Shown: in pieces, positions 19,864-32,559 of the stretch | How positions within the stretch are numbered: position 1 is the first letter of the stretch | How the letters are laid out: every line of letters begins with the position of its first letter | Origin: Ailurus styani | Taxonomy: Eukaryota > Chordata > Mammalia > Carnivora > Ailuridae | Direction of reading: 5' to 3' | NCBI GenBank assembly: GCA_002007465.1 | Contig: LNAC01000108.1 | Coordinates: forward strand, 1,803,360 to 1,867,359 | DNA length: 64,000 nucleotides | Notes under the pieces: generated by a model | Database searches by the model: none | Told to the model about the DNA's origin: nothing | Seen by the model: the letters and a program-made list of their open reading frames with translations, nothing else | Translations under genes and position numbers: made by a program

Positions 19864-22038
19864 TTATTCCTGTGTTTATATGCTTCAGGTCTTTCCTCAC
19901 CACTAGACTAAAAATTCCACACACACGGAAAAAAAAATACACGTGTGTGTGTGTATGAAACCACTGCACCCGCAGCTCTGGGCCCCACAGTCACTGTAGG
20001 AATGGCTGGACGCCTCCCCTCCGGGCGGTGATGGTGCTCGCTGGGTCAGCAGCCCTGTGCCGGAGCCGCTCCTGCCCGGGGTGGTAAGCTGGCTTCACTT
20101 CCACGCTGGCCCTCGTTGCCATCTTCCCGGCAGCACTAAGGCCCCCTCTCTGGCTGCTTCCCTGGAGAGCACCACGGAGGCTCCATCGTATCTGCGTAGA
20201 CGCTGCCGGGACGCCTCCACACAGGCATGGTCTAGACGACAGTTTGTGGGGAGCAGCTGGCGCACAGACAATGAGTGGGCTCAGCCTGACCCCACCCACC
20301 CCGCTCGGGATTAGGCGCAAGCGCATGGCTCGGGAACTGCTCCAAAACGTAGGCTGACAGAAGGATGGGAGCAGACGGGCAGGGAGAGGGAAAAGATGCT
20401 GGCAGGGCAAGTGGTGGCAAGGCTGTTTCCCTTCCTGAACATCCATTCCTGCCACCCAGGGCCGGGGGAGCAAAGGAAGCAGTGGGAAGAGGAGGCCGGG
20501 GAAATCGGAAGCTACCTCAGGCTCGCTAGAGGGCTGAGCAAAGACAAACCTCCAAGGACAGACCCCCCTGCCCCCCACCCCCCTGCTGAGGCACAGGAAG
20601 GATGCGCCCCACCCTCAAATCATCCTGATGGGTCCCCTTCCAGAGACGCACCTGCAAATGGCCCACCAATGCTCCCATGAGGGACTCGGCTTCTTGGTGA
20701 GATCTCTGAGGTGGAAGTTCTGGCTACCCTGGCCTAGAAGGACTTGGGGCCAGGCCCCTCCAGAGACACTGGTCCTCAGGCTGGGGTGAAGGGCCTGGGC
20801 CCAGTTTGGCCAAGAGGCAGCCATTTGCCTGGGTGTTTCCTGGGCCTGCTGCTCAGCTCTCCAGGAACTTGGCCATCCTGGCTTACAAGTCTCTGGAGCT
20901 TTACATGTGTCAACTACTCCGTGTGCTACCCTCCTCAGTTAGCACCAGTTCCCTCAGAACCTGCCCTCACTGGGAAGCAATGTGTAGCAACAGTGGGGAG
21001 CGGGGGAAGGGAGGAGGCCAGGAGGCAGGCACTGAAAGAGAAGCAGCCTGGGTTCCCCCATCGGCCAGCTGAGTGCCTCAATCCTAAAAGCTGGGGCTTC
21101 ACTTGTGGGCCCAGTCTGGGGCGTGAGTCAAGGGCCTCAGCGCTGGAGGGCCAAAGCTCTGTGACAGCCACCATGCCATGACCAGAGAGGAGGGGAAATG
21201 CCTGCTCTACCTTGTCAATTTGGGGTTAAAGTCATTTCACCCCAAGGCTGCTGGGCTATGGGAGCCCAACTCTCCCAGAAGGCAATGAAGCCTGGGCCAT
21301 TAGCAATACATAAGGTTCTAAGGCCCATAGTGCCAAATCCAGGGGTGCAGTGTGACAGTGTACAGGACAGCCAGGCAGGGTAGGGCCAGGCAGGACACTC
21401 TATGGCAGGATGTGGTTCAACAGGGTGGACATCCCATCAACCACAAAAGGAGCTGGGTTGCAAAGAGATGGTGCTGACGGCCCCCGAGCTCAGCCTTCCC
21501 TCACTTCCACCCACTACAAAGCACCTGAAGCCTGGCCACACCAAGGACGGGCCCATCACTCACACCCAGAAGTCCCCCCCCACCCCGACAAAGGTCCAAA
21601 GACGCCCCAGGCAGCAACAGTCACATAGGCACAGAACTGGAGCGAGTGCCCCATCCCCCACAAGCACGAGGGGCAGTGATGGAGCCTGCATACTGTGCAG
21701 AAAGTTCTACACTCAACCTCGCCTGGGCTTCCTGCTGCAACCTCTGGGTACCTGGAGAGATGGGTGACCCTGCACACCAAACCAGTGAAGGCAAAGGGCA
21801 AGGTCAGTCTCCGCAAGGAGCCGGCAGCTGACCCTGGCCTCGTGCGTTGCTTGCCAGGGGTCTGTATGATGACGACAATGGCAGCTGGTAGCCGCAACGT
21901 GTCAGCAGCCTCCCGTGCCGGCCAGGAGCCAGAGGACTGTGTCTACACTGCAGGGTCAGGCTGAGCCGATGGTGTCAAGATTCAAGCCGTCCCTGCCAAC
22001 AGCCCCTCCACCCACTCCCATGTTTTTTGACTCTGTCA

Positions 22039-22076
22039 AACCAAACCAAACCAAACCAAACCAAATCAAACCAACA
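22039..22076. repeat. (CCAAA)n microsatellite
   Basis: About seven pentamer units (AAACCAAACCAAACC...) with one CAAAT variant. Confidence 0.92.
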
Positions 22077-22506
22077 AATAAAAAGTCCCTGAGTTGTGCA
22101 GACCTCTGTCTTCTGGACTTCACCTCCGGCGGGGTCTACTGAAGGCAGGGACCCTTCGCCTCTGTTCTAGGCTCACACAGTGCCTAGAAGGGAGCACAGA
22201 GCTCCCACCCATCCCTGGCCTCAATTCTATTGCCCCCACATGCGTTGAGGGTCTGGGTGTCTAGACCCACACTGGACCCCAGGAGGGAGGGAGCAGAGTC
22301 TCAGCTGAGAGGACACTAAGGGAGCACAATAACATGGGCAGAGCAACAGGTCTTGGGCTTCTTCACAGCACGACACAGACAGAACCACTTCTACGACACG
22401 TGGGGGTAAAAGACCATGGGACCCAGCCGTCCTGTGCCTGGTCCAGTCTCCTGCAGGCCGGAGGAATCACATCTGGGTCCACATAATCCACGCTGGCTGG
22501 GAACCT

Positions 22507-22740
22507 CTGAGTCAGAGCTAGCGTTCTGGAGTGAGTCAATCCTGGTTCAAACCCCAACACTATCCCTTCGGAGTGGTAAGATCTTGGACAAGTTACTTAA
22601 TCAGCATCTACAAAATACAGAGCACAACGCCTACCTTAGGAGGCTGGGCTAGGGATTCAGTAAGATAACCCCTGCAAAAGGTTTAGCAGAGTACCTGCCC
22701 CCATATCGTAAGCATTTGGTAGCATGAGCTATTATTAGCT
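22507..22740 (+). repeat. MIR copy, near full length
   Basis: CTGGTTCAAACCCCAACACT, TTGGACAAGTTACTTAATC, TTCAGTAAGATAACCCC and the end GTAAGCATTTGGTAGCATGA follow the MIR consensus in order. Confidence 0.8.
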
Positions 22741-23129
22741 TAAACACGGTAGCTTTGTATTTCTCCTGCCCAAAGAGAAAGGGATTGTTACTTAATAGGC
22801 ACTGAATGGGGGGAGGACATGGATAGAGGCGGAAGAAAGAGGGTACCCAGAGGGAAGGCTTAAGAGACCCTGAACCTGCCGCTGGGCTGGGCTGGGCTTC
22901 AGGCCCGGCGAGGTGGCCCTGGGGGGCTAGCGGAGCTGTTGAGCGGGGGAGGGGTGCCGGGCAGCAGGAGAGGGCAGAGGCCCATAGCTGTTCGTGCTCT
23001 TGCTCTGTTCATGGGTCTGGCGGGGAGCAGAGGCTGGAGCACCAGCTGGCAGTCATCAACCCAGGGCACAGTAAGGGACTGTCCAGGAGTCTGGAATTAA
23101 GACCTAGTGCCTCTAGCCCAGGATGCGCA

Positions 23130-23400
23130 TTTGTCAAAACGACTGAGTTGTGTAATTAAAGGATCTGTGACCCTCACTGTGTGTATAGATACCTCAATTT
23201 TTTAAACAAAGCAAGCCGCGACCTCAACCAAATGGTCAAAGTTAGTATCACCAATAACAGAACTGTCATCATGTTACTCCTGATGTAATGTCAACTTACG
23301 GTCGTAATCTTGCCCCAAATGTATAGCCTGAATGTGACCCTGAGACGAACCCAAACTGAGGGACATCCAACAAGAACAGGCCTGTAGGCCTCAAAAACAC
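23130..23400 (+). repeat. Ancient interspersed repeat, left half
   Basis: AT-rich, with CATCATGTTACTCCTGATGT and ACATCCAACAAGAACAGGCC. Its right half appears to continue at 23730-23985 after the SINE. The family is not assigned with confidence; the pattern resembles a mammalian L1 or LTR 3' region. Confidence 0.45.
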
Positions 23401-23406
23401 AGTGAC

Positions 23407-23709
23407 GGGGGCGCCTGGGGGGCTCAGTCTGCTGAGCCTCTGCCTTCGGCTCAGGTCATGATCCCGGGGTCCTGAGATCCAGAGCCCCTTGTCGGGCTCC
23501 CTGCTCAGTGGGCAGCCTGCTTCTCCCTCCACCTCCCCCCCTGTGTGTGCTCTCTCTCTCTCTCTCAGATACATAAAATCCCCTCCCCCCCTTTTTTTGA
23601 TGGGCAGTAAAGCAAGGTTTATTGAGCTATACCAAAGTGATAGCACAAAGCTCCCAAAGAGGGAGGGGACCTAAAGGAGATGCCCTCAAATAAATAAAAT
23701 CTTAAAAAA
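23407..23709 (+). repeat. Carnivore SINE (sense) interrupted by an insert
   Basis: The head at 23407 (GGGGGCGCCTGGGG) runs to CTCAGATACATAAAATC (23580). A second, similar tail CTCAAATAAATAAAATCTTA appears at 23684-23709. The two tail copies bracket a foreign insert of about 95 nt. Confidence 0.85.
23581..23683 (-). repeat. Short polyadenylated LTR-like retrocopy
   Basis: Read on the minus strand, the insert ends with CTCAATAAACCTTGC, about 20 nt of 3' sequence and a short A-run (T-run on plus at 23592-23598). That is the layout of a cleaved, polyadenylated transcript end. The AATAAA context resembles the R region of a retroviral-type LTR; this is a resemblance only. Its imperfect flanking duplications are the SINE tail copies. 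No retroviral coding sequence is present. Confidence 0.5.
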
Positions 23710-24429
23710 CAAAAACAAAAACAAAACACTGACTGCGGAGCCACTAGGTTAATGGAGACTAAAGACATAAGACAAGTAAATTCAGTGTGTGATCCTGGAG
23801 GGGTGGGGTGTAGGCATAAAGGATATGACTGGGCAGCTGACAAAATCTAAATATTGACTGTATGGATGTGAAATTTCCTGAATTTGAAAACTGTACTATG
23901 AATACGTGGGAGAACGGCCTTGCTCTTAGGTGAGAGACACTGAAGACTTTGGGGGTGAAGGTCACGGATGCCTGCAGTTGACTCTGAGGTCAGAGACAGG
24001 AGAAAGAGCGAGCTGCTGGATGAAATAGCTCCCAAGGCCCTGGAGGAATCTGCTGTCCAGATTCAGTTTCAAAGGGACTCCTTGTGGGGACACAGTCCAC
24101 AGTGGCAGGACGGGGGCTCCCATCCTTGCTGGGCAGAGTCGGGCTGGCGGGAACAGGAGTTGCGTCTTGAACGCACCCCCCCCTTCTGCCCCTGCAAACA
24201 TTGTGCTAAAGGGAAAAAGAGAGGCCTTTGTGCTATCTCCAGGTCTGCCACCTGGTGGCGTCTTTTTGCAGCACATCTTCAAAGGGTTTCTCCCTGAACC
24301 AGATGCAAGACAGCAGGACACTGCTCTCCGTGGCTGATCAGGAAGGACGCAGGAATGACTCCATAGAAGACCCCACCTCAGCTACCTGTGTAACTGGGGC
24401 CTTGAGTAACACATTCTAGCACCTTGCAC

Positions 24430-24870
24430 TTTCTCCTCTGCTCCGGGACCTGGGCCTGCAGTGTTTCTGTCCGTCTCCGGTGCGGGGGTCCTCCAATACC
24501 TTCTGGACTTCAGGAGGAAGCCCCAACTCCTCGGTGAGCCTGGCCAGACCGAGGCTACCTGTCCAGCCTCACTGCCTTGGTAGGCCCCCTAAATCCAGCC
24601 ACACCAAATGACTCATGATTTCCTGAGTGTGCTGTGAACACCCTTGCCCTGCCCTCCCCTCCCTGGTTGGCTCATCCTTCTCTCTCCGTCCCCACTGCAG
24701 CAAGTCCTTTCCTCGTCCAGCTGCCAGAGCACCTGAGCATACCTCTGTCCCCTCCACTGTCCACTCCCCCCACTGCCGAGGGAGCAACTCCCATTCACTG
24801 CCGTTTCCCTGCCCCCTGCCCAGGACCTGGCACACTGCTCAAAGAGAAAACGGAGTGTAGCACTGTTTGT
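24430..24870 (+). repeat. L2 fragment
   Basis: CTTCAGGAGGAAGCCCCAAC, TCCAGCCTCACTGCC, CTGAGCATACCTCTGTCCCC and ACCTGGCACACTGCTC fit a degraded L2. Confidence 0.55.
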
Positions 24871-25744
24871 TATGCTCCCCGTATGCATAAGAAGCCACAC
24901 TGGGGCAGGGGACAGAGATCACCCAACTGGAGGCCAGGGCTGGAGTGGGGCCCAGAAGTACGGACGGCTGGTCCTGCAGCTCATGGCAGGAGACAGAATC
25001 CAGGATCAGATCACAGCTACAGCGAACTGGGCTGCAAGGGTGCTGGGAACCATTTGTCCAGGCAAAGTCCTGTGTCAGAAATGCCTGGATGCCTGGGGCA
25101 GGGAGGGTGCCAGGCTGGCTGCTGGCCAGGTGGTGTGCTTAGCCAGTGTCCGCTGCCAGAGAGCAGCCCCCACTGAGGAGTGAATTCATTCAGAGCATGC
25201 CTGAGGCTTGGGCCCAACCTCTCATTGGCAAAGGGACAGACTAGCCCCTTTTGGCTGAATCCAGCAAAAAGTTCTGCTCTCCCGCAGCAAGATGTGGGCA
25301 CATGTGAATGATGGCATGGCCTGCCCCTCATACCAGTGATCGGTCCTCCAGGTCACTCTAGGCTCGTTGTGCCAAGGTCCTTCTACTGGTCAGAAAAATT
25401 CCTAGCTCTCCTATTAACCCCAGAGAAGAGAACATCGGGCTCAAGCCTGCATTCTATCTGACTACACCTGGAAAGAAACACCAAGGCTTGAGGTGAGCGG
25501 TGTGAAATCTGAACACACAACCCGAATAAGAGCTGTGGCTCTGCTTGGTAGACCAGACCCCTCCACACTCAAGGTCTGCCAATTCCCTCGCAGCTTCCCC
25601 AGGCTCATTCCTGGATGGTGAATTTCGGACTCAGAGCCCACGTGGGCGGCCCACACCCTCAATGAACTCTCACAACTAACTTCTGCACACTGCTCTGTAG
25701 TTTACAAAGCACTTTCCAATACATGACTATAACTGATCCCTCCC

Positions 25745-25880
25745 CCCCTCCCGCTACCACCAAACACAGCATTCTCTAGAAAAAGAAATGGAGACTCAGA
25801 GATACAGAGACCTGCCTAAAGTTACCTGACGGTTGGTCAAAGTGGGGGAATGTGGACACAGGTTTTCCAGCTCTGAAGCC
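25745..25880 (-). repeat. MIR fragment (antisense)
   Basis: GGAGACTCAGAGATACAGAG, CCTGCCTAAAGTTACCTGAC, GGACACAGGTTTTCCAGCTC resemble reverse-complement MIR. Confidence 0.55.
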
Positions 25881-26297
25881 CATATTCTTTCTTCCTCGAC
25901 TGCTCTTTCCCCACCTGATGATGGCTGCGGGCCTAGGAATGGCAACCACAGAGGGGACAGTGCCAGTGCCCTCTGGGTCTCCTTATAAGCAATCATCCTG
26001 GAATCAGGGAGCTGCCAGCAAGAAAGCCGCAGGCAAGCAGGGAGAGAGGGGCCGAGCTGGGGGTTGCTAAGATACCCTCCCAGCAGCCGACAAGTTAGTG
26101 TCCCCCACCCCTCCATGACCCAAGCACTCTGGGAGCCACCCCCCCTGCACCCTAAAACTCACACGTAGCTGTTTCTACCAATGCTCCCAACTTCCCCACA
26201 GACCTGGTCTCCAAGCACAAAGTCAACTCAGGGAACCAAGGGGAATTCGCTGCCCATGGAACCAAGTGTTTCAAACCAGAGACCAGTGACCCAAACG

Positions 26298-26405
26298 CCA
26301 GTTGGGAGAGCAAGATGGACTTTGAGGTCAGGTAGATCCGGGTTCAAATTCCAGCTTCTGTCACTCACTCACTTTGTTTCCCTGAACTAGTCATCTACCC
26401 CTCTG
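26298..26405 (+). repeat. MIR fragment
   Basis: Begins with the tRNA-derived part (GACTTTGAGGTCAGGTAGAT, CCGGGTTCAAATTCCAGC) and stops before the core end. Confidence 0.75.
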
Positions 26406-26914
26406 TGAGAGCAAAGCCTAGAGACAGACCCTGGCCAGTTTACCAGGCCCACAGGAGGCTGCCTGAGGCCTGCTCTCTTCGCCTCCTGCTAGCTAGAGTG
26501 AAGGGGGCTTTGTCAGCTTTTCCTTTGAGCTGTAATGACAGCCACCCCCGGTGTAGGCAATGAACCCTCTCCCTGGAAGCCTGAAGGCTCTAAGGAACCT
26601 CTCCAGGAACCCATTGGAATCCATTTGCTTCTGAGCTCGGGATGGAGCTGGGGGGGGGATGGGGAGGCGGATTAGTAATCCCTTGGCTTCAGCCAGGACT
26701 CCCCGATGACAAAGATTCATGCATGCGCTGTCATCTTCACTGCTCCAAAACAGTGTGATGATTTTGCTCATTTTTAAAATGCAGGATATGTATAGCTCCA
26801 ATTTGTCAAGAATCCATAACATCACATCATTCCCTAAACGTCGGGCTTTACCGCCTCGGGGGTACCAAGTGAACTCGCTGCTTCTAACACGAGTGTCTGC
26901 TCCCTCTGGTGGCC

Positions 26915-27560
26915 CAGGGTGAACCCCGCCCCCCGACGCCGTTCTGGCCCTGGGCTCTCGGGCATGTGGGAGAGTACCTGCAGCAGCCAGAGAGGAAGTG
27001 ACTCAGCCCAGTGGGAAGTGGGAGGGGCGCTCGGAGCAAGGGCCCTGTGCCCAGACCCATCCTCTGGGGCCGCCGTTACCCGGCAGGACCGCAGTGTGGC
27101 CGGCGCAGGCGGGGGCCCGAAGACCCCCCCTGCTCGCAGCAAGTCCAGTGTCTGCAGTTCGGAGGCCCAGCTCCGGTCTCCTTTAGGCGGCCAGCGTCAC
27201 AACAAGGAGATTACGTAATCAGTGATGTCCCGCTTCACCCCGCTGTCCCGAGGAAGTCCCCTCTGGGCTCCTCCGTGGCCTCCATGGGCGCCGGGGGCAG
27301 ACAGACTGGAGGCGAAAGGGCCCTGGCCAGAAGGATGTGTCCCCAGGTGACTCTGGGAGAAGGGGCTCCGAGGCTGTGCACGCGGAGGTGGACGCGTGGG
27401 CCCCCACTGGGGAAAAGACACACGGCCGAGAGACCAGTCCCTGCAGGCGGGGCACAGGGCCTCACCGGCAGCCACTCTGAGAGCTCCCGGAGCAGAATCG
27501 AGGGCAGCCGCGCCAGCCCTGCCACCGGCTCGCCCCTCCCAAGGGCCTCCGGAAGCAGCT
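26915..27560. other. GC-rich intronic block, candidate regulatory element
   Basis: CpG-containing sequence within the STK40 5' intron, free of recognised repeats. It includes GTGACTCAG (AP-1 core, 26998-27006) and the 12-bp perfect palindrome GATTACGTAATC at 27209-27220, a PAR-bZIP/C/EBP-type site. No transcript evidence; the role is inferred from composition. Confidence 0.35.
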
Positions 27561-28227
27561 GATGTGACAACAAATAATCCGTCACTGTGTGTGGGTGTCA
27601 GAGGAGGAAGGGACAGACTTAACAGCTCTTTCTGGGGCTGTGCTGCTCTGGTATCTCCCATCCAGAGGAGCCTGGGGAAGCAGGCCAGCACACAGGCTTG
27701 GGAGACATTCCTGGTGGCCCCCTGGCTCTGCGGGGGGTCTTCTGCCTTGGGCAGTGAGGCCAGAGCAGGTCACTGACAGCCCTCTGCTTCCACGCCAGCC
27801 TGCCCAGCTACTAAGGGGACCCATTCGCAGCTCACGCCATCAGTAACTGCCTTGTGCGGTGACTCAGCCAGGGAACTAGGCCTGCCATGGAGTCCCACGT
27901 GGAGTTTGGGTTCTTGCCGCCCACAACGGCCCAAATCACGCAAGGAGAAAAGAGCAAGCAACTGAAGAAAGGCTGGCTGCGTCTGAGAGCCACCTTCGTG
28001 TCCGCGGTGCAAGCTGAATACGCTTGTCGCCCGCCCTCGGCTCACCTAGGGGAGGGGGATGGCGCCGCCCCTGCACAGGGTTCCCTGAGGACTGCGTGGG
28101 GGAGGCGCTAGACAAATGTTACGTTTCCTTCCTTCCACCCCAGATTTCCAGAGCAACAGACACGGGAAAGCCTGGGCCAGGCCCAGGTACATGTGATTCT
28201 CTTTGTCTATACTGCTGTTGTTGTTGC

Positions 28228-28388
28228 TTTTTTGGGGGGTGGGGGGGATGGAGGGAGGGCAGATTCTTAAGCAGACTCCATGCTCAGCACAGAGCCCAGC
28301 TTAGGGCTTGATCTTACAACCCTGAGGGCACGCCCTGAGCCAAAACCAAGAGCTGGATACTCAACCGACTCAGCCACCCAGGCGCCCC
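28228..28388 (-). repeat. Carnivore SINE (antisense)
   Basis: Degraded T-run with G-rich interruption, AAGCAGACTCCATGCTCAGC, then CGACTCAGCCACCCAGGCGC at the reversed head. The A-rich tail side is damaged. Confidence 0.88.
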
Positions 28389-28904
28389 TCTCTTTATGCT
28401 GTTTTTAACAGCAAAAATCACTATACCATCATCCTGTAAGAAAGGCAATTTGGACTGAGGTCAGCAAACTGCCTTGACTTAACTGCCTCCATCAAAAATT
28501 AAATTCAATTAAATTTCACAACTTTCGCAATGAATAATACAGTTCACAAATGGTACTGGCTGTGGCTACTCGGAGGGGCAGGACTGCAGAGACTGATGGC
28601 AGGAGGGGCCATCAGAGCACCCTCCAGCGAGCCATTCAGACGGCAGGCCTATGTGAGAATCTCACCTGTTCTGAGCCACCGAGAGACCGGCCAGGGCCGA
28701 TGCTGAGGTCCACGAGCCACCATGGACAGAAGCTCGGTGCACGCAACGGTGAGAACACGCTCAGCACATGTCTGCTTGCTTGTCTGTCTCCTGGGAGGGT
28801 GAGCTCCTAGGAGCGAGGCCCGGGCCTTGGCCCCTTCAGAATCTCCTGCCCAGGCTCAGCAGGTGCGCAGAAAGTATGTGTTGAAATCAGAGCCAACAAA
28901 GGGG

Positions 28905-29465
28905 AAAAAAAAAAAAAAGTATACCTCGGGCCTAGCCCTTCAGTTCTAGGGATTTATCCTACACATATAACCATGCAAGTTCCCAAAGATAAATGTGTTC
29001 AACGAGGGTCCCTGTAGAACCATACGTAGCTGCAAAAAACCCCACAAAAGATGAAGACCACAAAAATCAAGACATGCATGGACACGAATATCCAGATAGG
29101 AAACGCTCTACATGTCCACCAAGAAAGGACTGGGTCACTACACCACGTTCCATTCTGTGGAATACCATGCAGCCTATGAGACGAGGTCTACACCTGCAGA
29201 TAAAGACATCTATGGTATATTACGTTAAAACAACAACAACAAACCAGTACTATTTGTAATGATGTGATCCCATTTGGGCAAAGAAAAAAAGATTATACAC
29301 ACCCTTGAATATGCACAGGAAATTTCTAGAAGAAACGTAACAGTGGGTAACTCCAGCCAGGATGAGGGGCCCAAGGAGGGGAGAGAGAGATTTATTTTAT
29401 ATTCTTCCATATTGCTTAACTATTTTACACTACCATAGTAATATTTTTTTAATCTAAAAATTTTT
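28905..29465 (+). repeat. L1 3'-region fragment (old L1M type)
   Basis: GGGATTTATCCTACACATAT, AACGCTCTACATGTCCACCA, CATTCTGTGGAATACCATGC and GAAACGTAACAGTGGGTAAC follow the end of L1 ORF2 and its 3' UTR. The frame is destroyed. Confidence 0.75.
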
Positions 29466-29899
29466 TAACCCATTAGAATTGTTAAGGGGAGTAACGGGCT
29501 CAAGGGAGGCCGGGCCTCAGGGAGTGCACACTTGAGGGAGGACGCCTCCGGCCGCGCGTGGAAGTAGGAGAGTCCCCAACGCACCAGCCTGTGTGCCGCA
29601 GTGGGGCTGCATCAGGGGGGTTGGGCGGAAAGGACAAAAGCACCGCTCCTGGTACACTGAAGCTCTCCCAGGTGGCTTGCACACACGCCCATAAGGAACT
29701 TCCTGCTTGCCAGGTGGCACCCATACGGGCTGGAAGGAGCACCAAAACGTTCAAACCAAAGACCTGGGAGCTGGCTCAGGACGCCTCTTTTGAACCATTC
29801 CCAGAACTGCCGGCAAGAGCTTACCGGGACCTCACCAGAGCTGGCCCCTGGGTCCTGACTGCAGGCCGGGCACCTGGCTGAACCTGCTACAGACAGCAG

Positions 29900-30070
29900 C
29901 CGCTCGTGTGTAACCCCCATTACTACCTTAGGGGCAAGAAGCACTGTGTCCATTTTACAGAGGAGGAGATGAGGCTGAAGACGGGCAGTGACTTGTTCAA
30001 GGTCACTCAGCTAGTGAGTGGCAGAACTGGGTTTTGAAGCCAGGTCTGATATGAACCTAGGCCCTTAACT
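29900..30070 (-). repeat. MIR copy (antisense)
   Basis: TGTCCATTTTACAGAGGAGG, CAAGGTCACTCAGCTAGTGA, GTGGCAGAACTGGGTTTTGA: a clear reverse-complement MIR. Confidence 0.85.
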
Positions 30071-30289
30071 TCTAGGTGATGTGGCTGCAAGTCTCCTTAC
30101 CCACTCCCCACAGGGCAGGAGGGGGAGGGACCTGCCTGCAGGAAGGGGCAGTTCCATTCTTCTGGCAAAGAAGGCACTGCTTCAGCTTTGTCAAAGACCC
30201 TTCCAGTTCTACAGCTCCCTAAGTCCAAGATTCCGTGTGGGCTGCACTCCCTGGGGCCAGAGGCGGCCCAGGGAGAAAGGCTTGGCATG

Positions 30290-30430
30290 GGTTCTAGAGT
30301 CACACAAATGTAGGCTGGAAGTCTGGCTCTGCTCCTACCTGCTGTGAAACAGTGGACCAGTTACTTAGCCCCTCTGGGCCTGGGGGTTCTCTATAAAACA
30401 ACCCCTCGTTCCTTAGATTCTGAGAAATAT
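30290..30430 (+). repeat. MIR copy
   Basis: GGCTGGAAGTCTGGCTCTGC, CTGTGAAACAGTGGACCAGT, TACTTAGCCCCTCTGGGCCT fit the MIR core. Confidence 0.75.
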
Positions 30431-31261
30431 TCACTATATACTGTGGAGTACTTGGCAAAGGACATGGAAGGTGGTGGTAGTCGGCCTTTTCTGGCTGGTT
30501 TCCTTCCTGTTCCTTCAGGAGGGACCGCGCTGGGAGAGCAGTCAGAAGAGAATGCACCCTGGGGAGCTCCTGCCAAACGCAGCCCTCCAGGCGCTCCACG
30601 CCAACTGCAAAAAGGAGCAGGACTCTTGCTCTCTAGAGTCGGCAGATGCCAGAAATGGGGTTCCAAAAGCTCCACAGAATTTGGGGCTAGCCAGTCCTAA
30701 GGTCTCCCAAGGAACCTAGCTTCTCTCTAGAAGTACCTGCTGTCCCTTTATCAAACCTCAAACTAGCTCTGCCCCAAACCTAAAGACAAATGACAACCAA
30801 TGACAGGCACCTCAGCCCTGTTCTCGCCAATTCCTGCTACAATGTCGGGGCCCCTTTGTCTTCCTCCCGGATGCTTGGGTCACAGATTCCTTAAAAGTTA
30901 AACATCTTCTGTCTCTTACCAAGTAGGTGGCAGTCTGTAAACATATTTAGAGGGGACAGCTTTATTCTGAATGACAAGAGCCCTTCTCAGTTTCCTCTGG
31001 GGCTTTCCAACAACTTGAGTTTCTTTTCAATCGTCAGGCCTGTATATTCCCGCACTGTGTACGCTCTGGGGAGCCTGCGTCGCTCCCCAGGTAGACCGCC
31101 ATGGGTCAGAAGAGGATGACCACCCCGGGGCTGCAGCCTCTTCAGGAGGAGGAGTCCTTACTGCCCCCTCAGGGAGGGGCACCTAGCCCAAAAGAATACC
31201 TCTGCTTGCTGGACCAAATTCAGGCTGCTCCAGTTTATGAAAAGGGAGCTTAGAAATACTT

Positions 31262-31478
31262 AAAAAAAAAAAAAAAAAAAAAGGCGCCTGGGTGGCTCAG
31301 TAGGTTAAGCGTCTGCCTTCGGCTCAGGTCATGATCCCAGGGTCCTGGGACAGAGCCCCTGCATTGGGCTTCCTGCTCAGCGGACAGCCTGCTTCTTCCT
31401 CTCCCTCTCCCCCTGCTTGTGTTCCCTCTCTCGCTGTGTCTCTCTCTGTCAAATAAATAAATAAAATTAAAAAAATAA
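31262..31478 (+). repeat. Carnivore SINE (sense) behind a 21-nt A-run
   Basis: Head GGCGCCTGGGTGGCTCAGTA at 31283, tail TCAAATAAATAAATAAAATT. The preceding A-run is probably the tail of an older element that served as target; related L1-like sequence follows at 31485-31700. Confidence 0.93.
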
Positions 31479-31484
31479 TGCTAA

Positions 31485-31700
31485 TAAAAGGTACCCTTTG
31501 AAGCAGCGACCTCTCTTCTAGAATCCTGCAGATCCCGGCAGATCCCTAAGGTGGGCAAAATCATATGCATGCAGACGGTCACTACAGCTGTTTGGAGAAC
31601 AAAAGACCAAGAACCAACTAAGTTCATCAGCACAGAGCCTGCTGAATAAATTCGACACACTCGTAATGAAAAATGACCCAAACGTGCACGTGTGTCAGAA
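31485..31700 (+). repeat. Degraded L1-like fragment
   Basis: Patterns such as CAAAAGACCAAGAACCAACTAAGTTCATC and CCTGCTGAATAAATTC recall the L1 ORF2 end, heavily mutated. Confidence 0.45.
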
Positions 31701-32559
31701 TGGAACCACCGCTAGGGCAGCAAGTAGTAAACCCAAGCAAGCACCACCATCCTTCCCCCTCCCAGATCTTGGTTACAGCACCTGAGAAGGTACACAGCGC
31801 CGCTGTGGGTCCTGGGCCACCTGCAGGGCCCCAGTCTCATCTGAGCAGGTGGAGGAGGAAGAAATGCTCTTGTTTCAGGCTACCTTCTCTCCCTTCTTGA
31901 CCCCCACAAACCCAAGGACAAATCCTGTGCAAACCTCCCCAGTTCTAAAGGGCTCGTTTGAAACCCCGTCCCCCCAGCACACTCTCTCCACAGCACAGTC
32001 AGATTCTGGTCTAGCTCCGCACTCCCGTTGAGCTCAGGGGGACAAGGGCAGACGGGCAACTCCTGCTCACCTCTCTGGTGGCTCGGAGTCCCAATGGCCT
32101 CTCTCTGCAGACCTCTCCTTCTTGAGAAGAGGGATGGAGTCTGCCCCCACCTAGGGAGTAAATCCAATCTCAAATTCTCTTTCCAGATAAGCTCTCCAGG
32201 GAGTACCGGGAAAGCCATCTCTCCCCTGAGGGCATCCTGCTGTCCAGGAGCCCAGCAGCTGAAGCGGCGTGGAGAAGAGCTGCTCTGTAGGGCCATCGGA
32301 AGGCTGGAGAAATGATAGGAGTTTTGCACACTCAGCCAGTTGAGTTTCTGAAACACCGTACCAGGTCACCTCCCTGGGCAAATCTGGGCAGAGGAAAGGT
32401 GAGGGGAAGGAAGCTGCCTTTCTCCCAGGTGCTGACTCAGGAATAACCAGAGGGAAGCCTGGCCTGAAGCTGGAAAGGGTGCCACCGACTTTGTAACTGA
32501 TCCTCTCCCATGAGATGCTCTCAGGTCTTACTGAATGGAGCTAGTGGATTTCACCAGCC

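Noticed and set aside
31450..31478. AATAAA hexamers in SINE tails as gene polyadenylation signals
   Set aside because: They belong to the A-rich ends of SINEs and lie far from any gene end in the right orientation.
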